Shown piece after piece: positions 63,339 through 64,000 of a stretch of 64,000 nucleotides of DNA (its first letter is position 1; every line of letters begins with the position of its first letter). The stretch spans positions 8,917,001 to 8,981,000 of the forward strand of contig NZ_CP163439.1 in assembly GCF_041052385.1 (NCBI RefSeq), read 5' to 3'. Position numbers and translations under genes: made by a program. The notes under the pieces were generated by a model, which saw only the letters and a program-made list of their open reading frames with translations, had not been told where the DNA came from and did no database searches. Source of the DNA: Streptomyces sp. R28 (GTDB taxonomy: Bacteria; Actinomycetota; Actinomycetes; Streptomycetales; Streptomycetaceae).

Positions 63339-64000
63339 CCTCGAGCCGGGCGCCGTAGCCCACAGCAGCCGCACCTTCACCGCCGAGGACTTCGCCGCCT
63401 TCGCAGCGGCCACCGGCGACCACAACCCGATCCACCACGATCCCGAGCACGCGGCCGGGACCGAGTTCGGCGCGCCCATCGTGCCGCTGGCCATGGTGCT
63501 GGGACCGGTGTCCGCGCTGATCGGGATGGTCCTGCCCGGCCCCGGAGCGGTCATCCTCGACACGGCGTTCCGCCCGGTGCGCGCCGTCGCCTTCGACCGT
63601 CCCGTGGACTACTCCCTGCGGCTGCGTTCGAAGAGCGCGGCGACCGGGGTGCTGACCTGCCGCGTGCGGGCCTACCAGGACCGCGAGCTGGTCCTGGACG
63701 GCGAGGTGAAGACGACCGTACGGTCGCCGCGCCCCCGCCCGGACGACAACCCCGGCGGCCGTTTCCTTCCCGCCGACGCGCCCAGGCTCGCCGCGGTGAC
63801 GGGCGCCGCCGGTGACATCGGTGCCGCGGTCGCCCGTGCACTGGCCAAGGGCGGCTGGGACCTCGCCCTCGTCCACCGGGGCGGCATCGACGACGTGGTC
63901 CGCCAGTGCGAGGAAACCGGCGTCACCGTCCACTCGGTGACAGCCGATCTGACCGTGCCCGCCGACCGTGCCGCGGCGGCCGAGAAGCTTGCTTCTCTCG
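63331..64000 (+). CDS. MaoC-like dehydratase fused to an SDR (3' end outside window)
   Basis: The ATG at 63331 overlaps the FkbH stop by 8 bases; the frame is open to the window edge (223 residues visible). Residues 1-140 are a hot-dog MaoC/R-specific hydratase domain (FAAATGDHNPIHHDPEHA with the catalytic Asp/His, then FGAPIVPLAMVLG). From about residue 150 a short-chain dehydrogenase begins (RLAAVTGAAGDIGAAVARAL, nucleotide-binding TGxxGxxG, then VTADLTVPADR). The fusion suggests a reductive hydroxyacyl/enoyl cycle on a CoA or carrier-bound unit, perhaps the FkbH-derived glyceryl group. Confidence 0.8.
   Translation, partial: MHDLEPGAVAHSSRTFTAEDFAAFAAATGDHNPIHHDPEHAAGTEFGAPIVPLAMVLGPVSALIGMVLPGPGAVILDTAFRPVRAVAFDRPVDYSLRLRSKSAATGVLTCRVRAYQDRELVLDGEVKTTVRSPRPRPDDNPGGRFLPADAPRLAAVTGAAGDIGAAVARALAKGGWDLALVHRGGIDDVVRQCEETGVTVHSVTADLTVPADRAAAAEKLASL

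Noticed and set aside
60888..63563. Very long open frame on the minus strand across the AAC(3)-FkbH gene
   Set aside because: It is the antisense shadow of a high-GC gene: composition lacks domain motifs, no ribosome-binding site, and the plus-strand frame has clear AAC(3) and FkbH motifs.
36954..64000. Phosphonate biosynthesis (aconitase, HMGL-like enzyme and nucleotidyltransferase recall FR-900098 or fosfomycin-type pathways)
   Set aside because: I find no PEP mutase, phosphonopyruvate decarboxylase or isocitrate-dehydrogenase-like gene in the window; it remains possible only if these lie beyond 64000.

Overview
The window is high-GC actinobacterial DNA, almost certainly from a Streptomyces chromosome. 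Start codons are often GTG or TTG, genes are strongly third-position GC-biased, stop/start overlaps of the ATGA and GTGA type are common, TTA codons are almost absent, and several gene families (EboA-F set, F420-type luciferase-like oxidoreductase, PucR regulator) are typical of the genus. I found no rRNA, tRNA, CRISPR array or insertion sequence.

Left part, about 0.6-9.7 kb: a catabolic locus for reductive pyrimidine/hydantoin degradation. It holds two near-duplicate nitrilase-superfamily amidohydrolases, a class III aminotransferase, a PucR-type regulator, dihydropyrimidinase (hydA), an F420-type LLM oxidoreductase and an NCS1 permease. Together they would import a cyclic ureide or pyrimidine, open the ring, remove the carbamoyl group and transaminate the beta-amino acid. 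From 9.7 to 19.3 kb follow ordinary single genes: a secreted DUF3558-like protein, an AhpD/carboxymuconolactone decarboxylase-like protein, a NarL-type two-component pair, a methyltransferase, a gamma-glutamyltransferase-like protein, an inositol-monophosphatase-like enzyme, a hypothetical gene and a phytoene-desaturase-like oxidoreductase.

19.5-26.9 kb is an ebo-type metabolite-trafficking operon: eboC (UbiA prenyltransferase), a TIM-barrel isomerase-like protein, eboA, eboB (TatD-like), eboE, eboF and a terminal cytochrome P450, all translationally linked. eboA carries the only in-frame TTA codon I found in the window, suggesting bldA dependence. A macro-domain gene follows.

27.4 kb to the window end (>36 kb) looks like one large, unfamiliar natural-product gene cluster. 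A leftward operon (36.8 to 27.4 kb) encodes a methyltransferase, a protein I do not recognise, two paralogous bicupins, a tautomerase, a glutamine-dependent asparagine-synthetase homologue, a PrpF-like isomerase, an acyl-CoA dehydrogenase and a dihydroorotase/allantoinase-like amidohydrolase. A second leftward operon (42.9 to 38.2 kb) encodes methylthioadenosine phosphorylase, a free-standing NRPS adenylation domain with a threonine-type specificity code, an alpha/beta hydrolase and a PCP-condensation didomain. A rightward operon (43.5-52.5 kb) has two Fe(II)-type dioxygenases, an HMGL-like acyltransferase fused to a cupin, a SAM-dependent enzyme, a second asparagine-synthetase homologue and an aconitase. 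Three ATP-grasp ligases (36.9, 52.6, 55.3 kb) and an MFS exporter (54 kb) complete this part. The right end (56.5-64 kb) adds a family-2 glycosyltransferase, an FAD monooxygenase-like protein, a LicC-like nucleotidyltransferase/aminotransferase fusion, an AAC(3)-FkbH fusion and a MaoC-SDR fusion that runs off the window.

Three divergent promoter regions in the cluster share a palindromic GTGA-N6-TCAC box matching the Streptomyces Crp-type consensus, so the cluster appears co-regulated. I infer a non-thiotemplated/NRPS hybrid pseudopeptide made of unusual amino acids joined by ATP-grasp ligases and amidated by AsnB-type enzymes; I cannot name a known product. Two genes (aconitase and MFS transporter) are each broken by a single-base frame shift in the sequence given.
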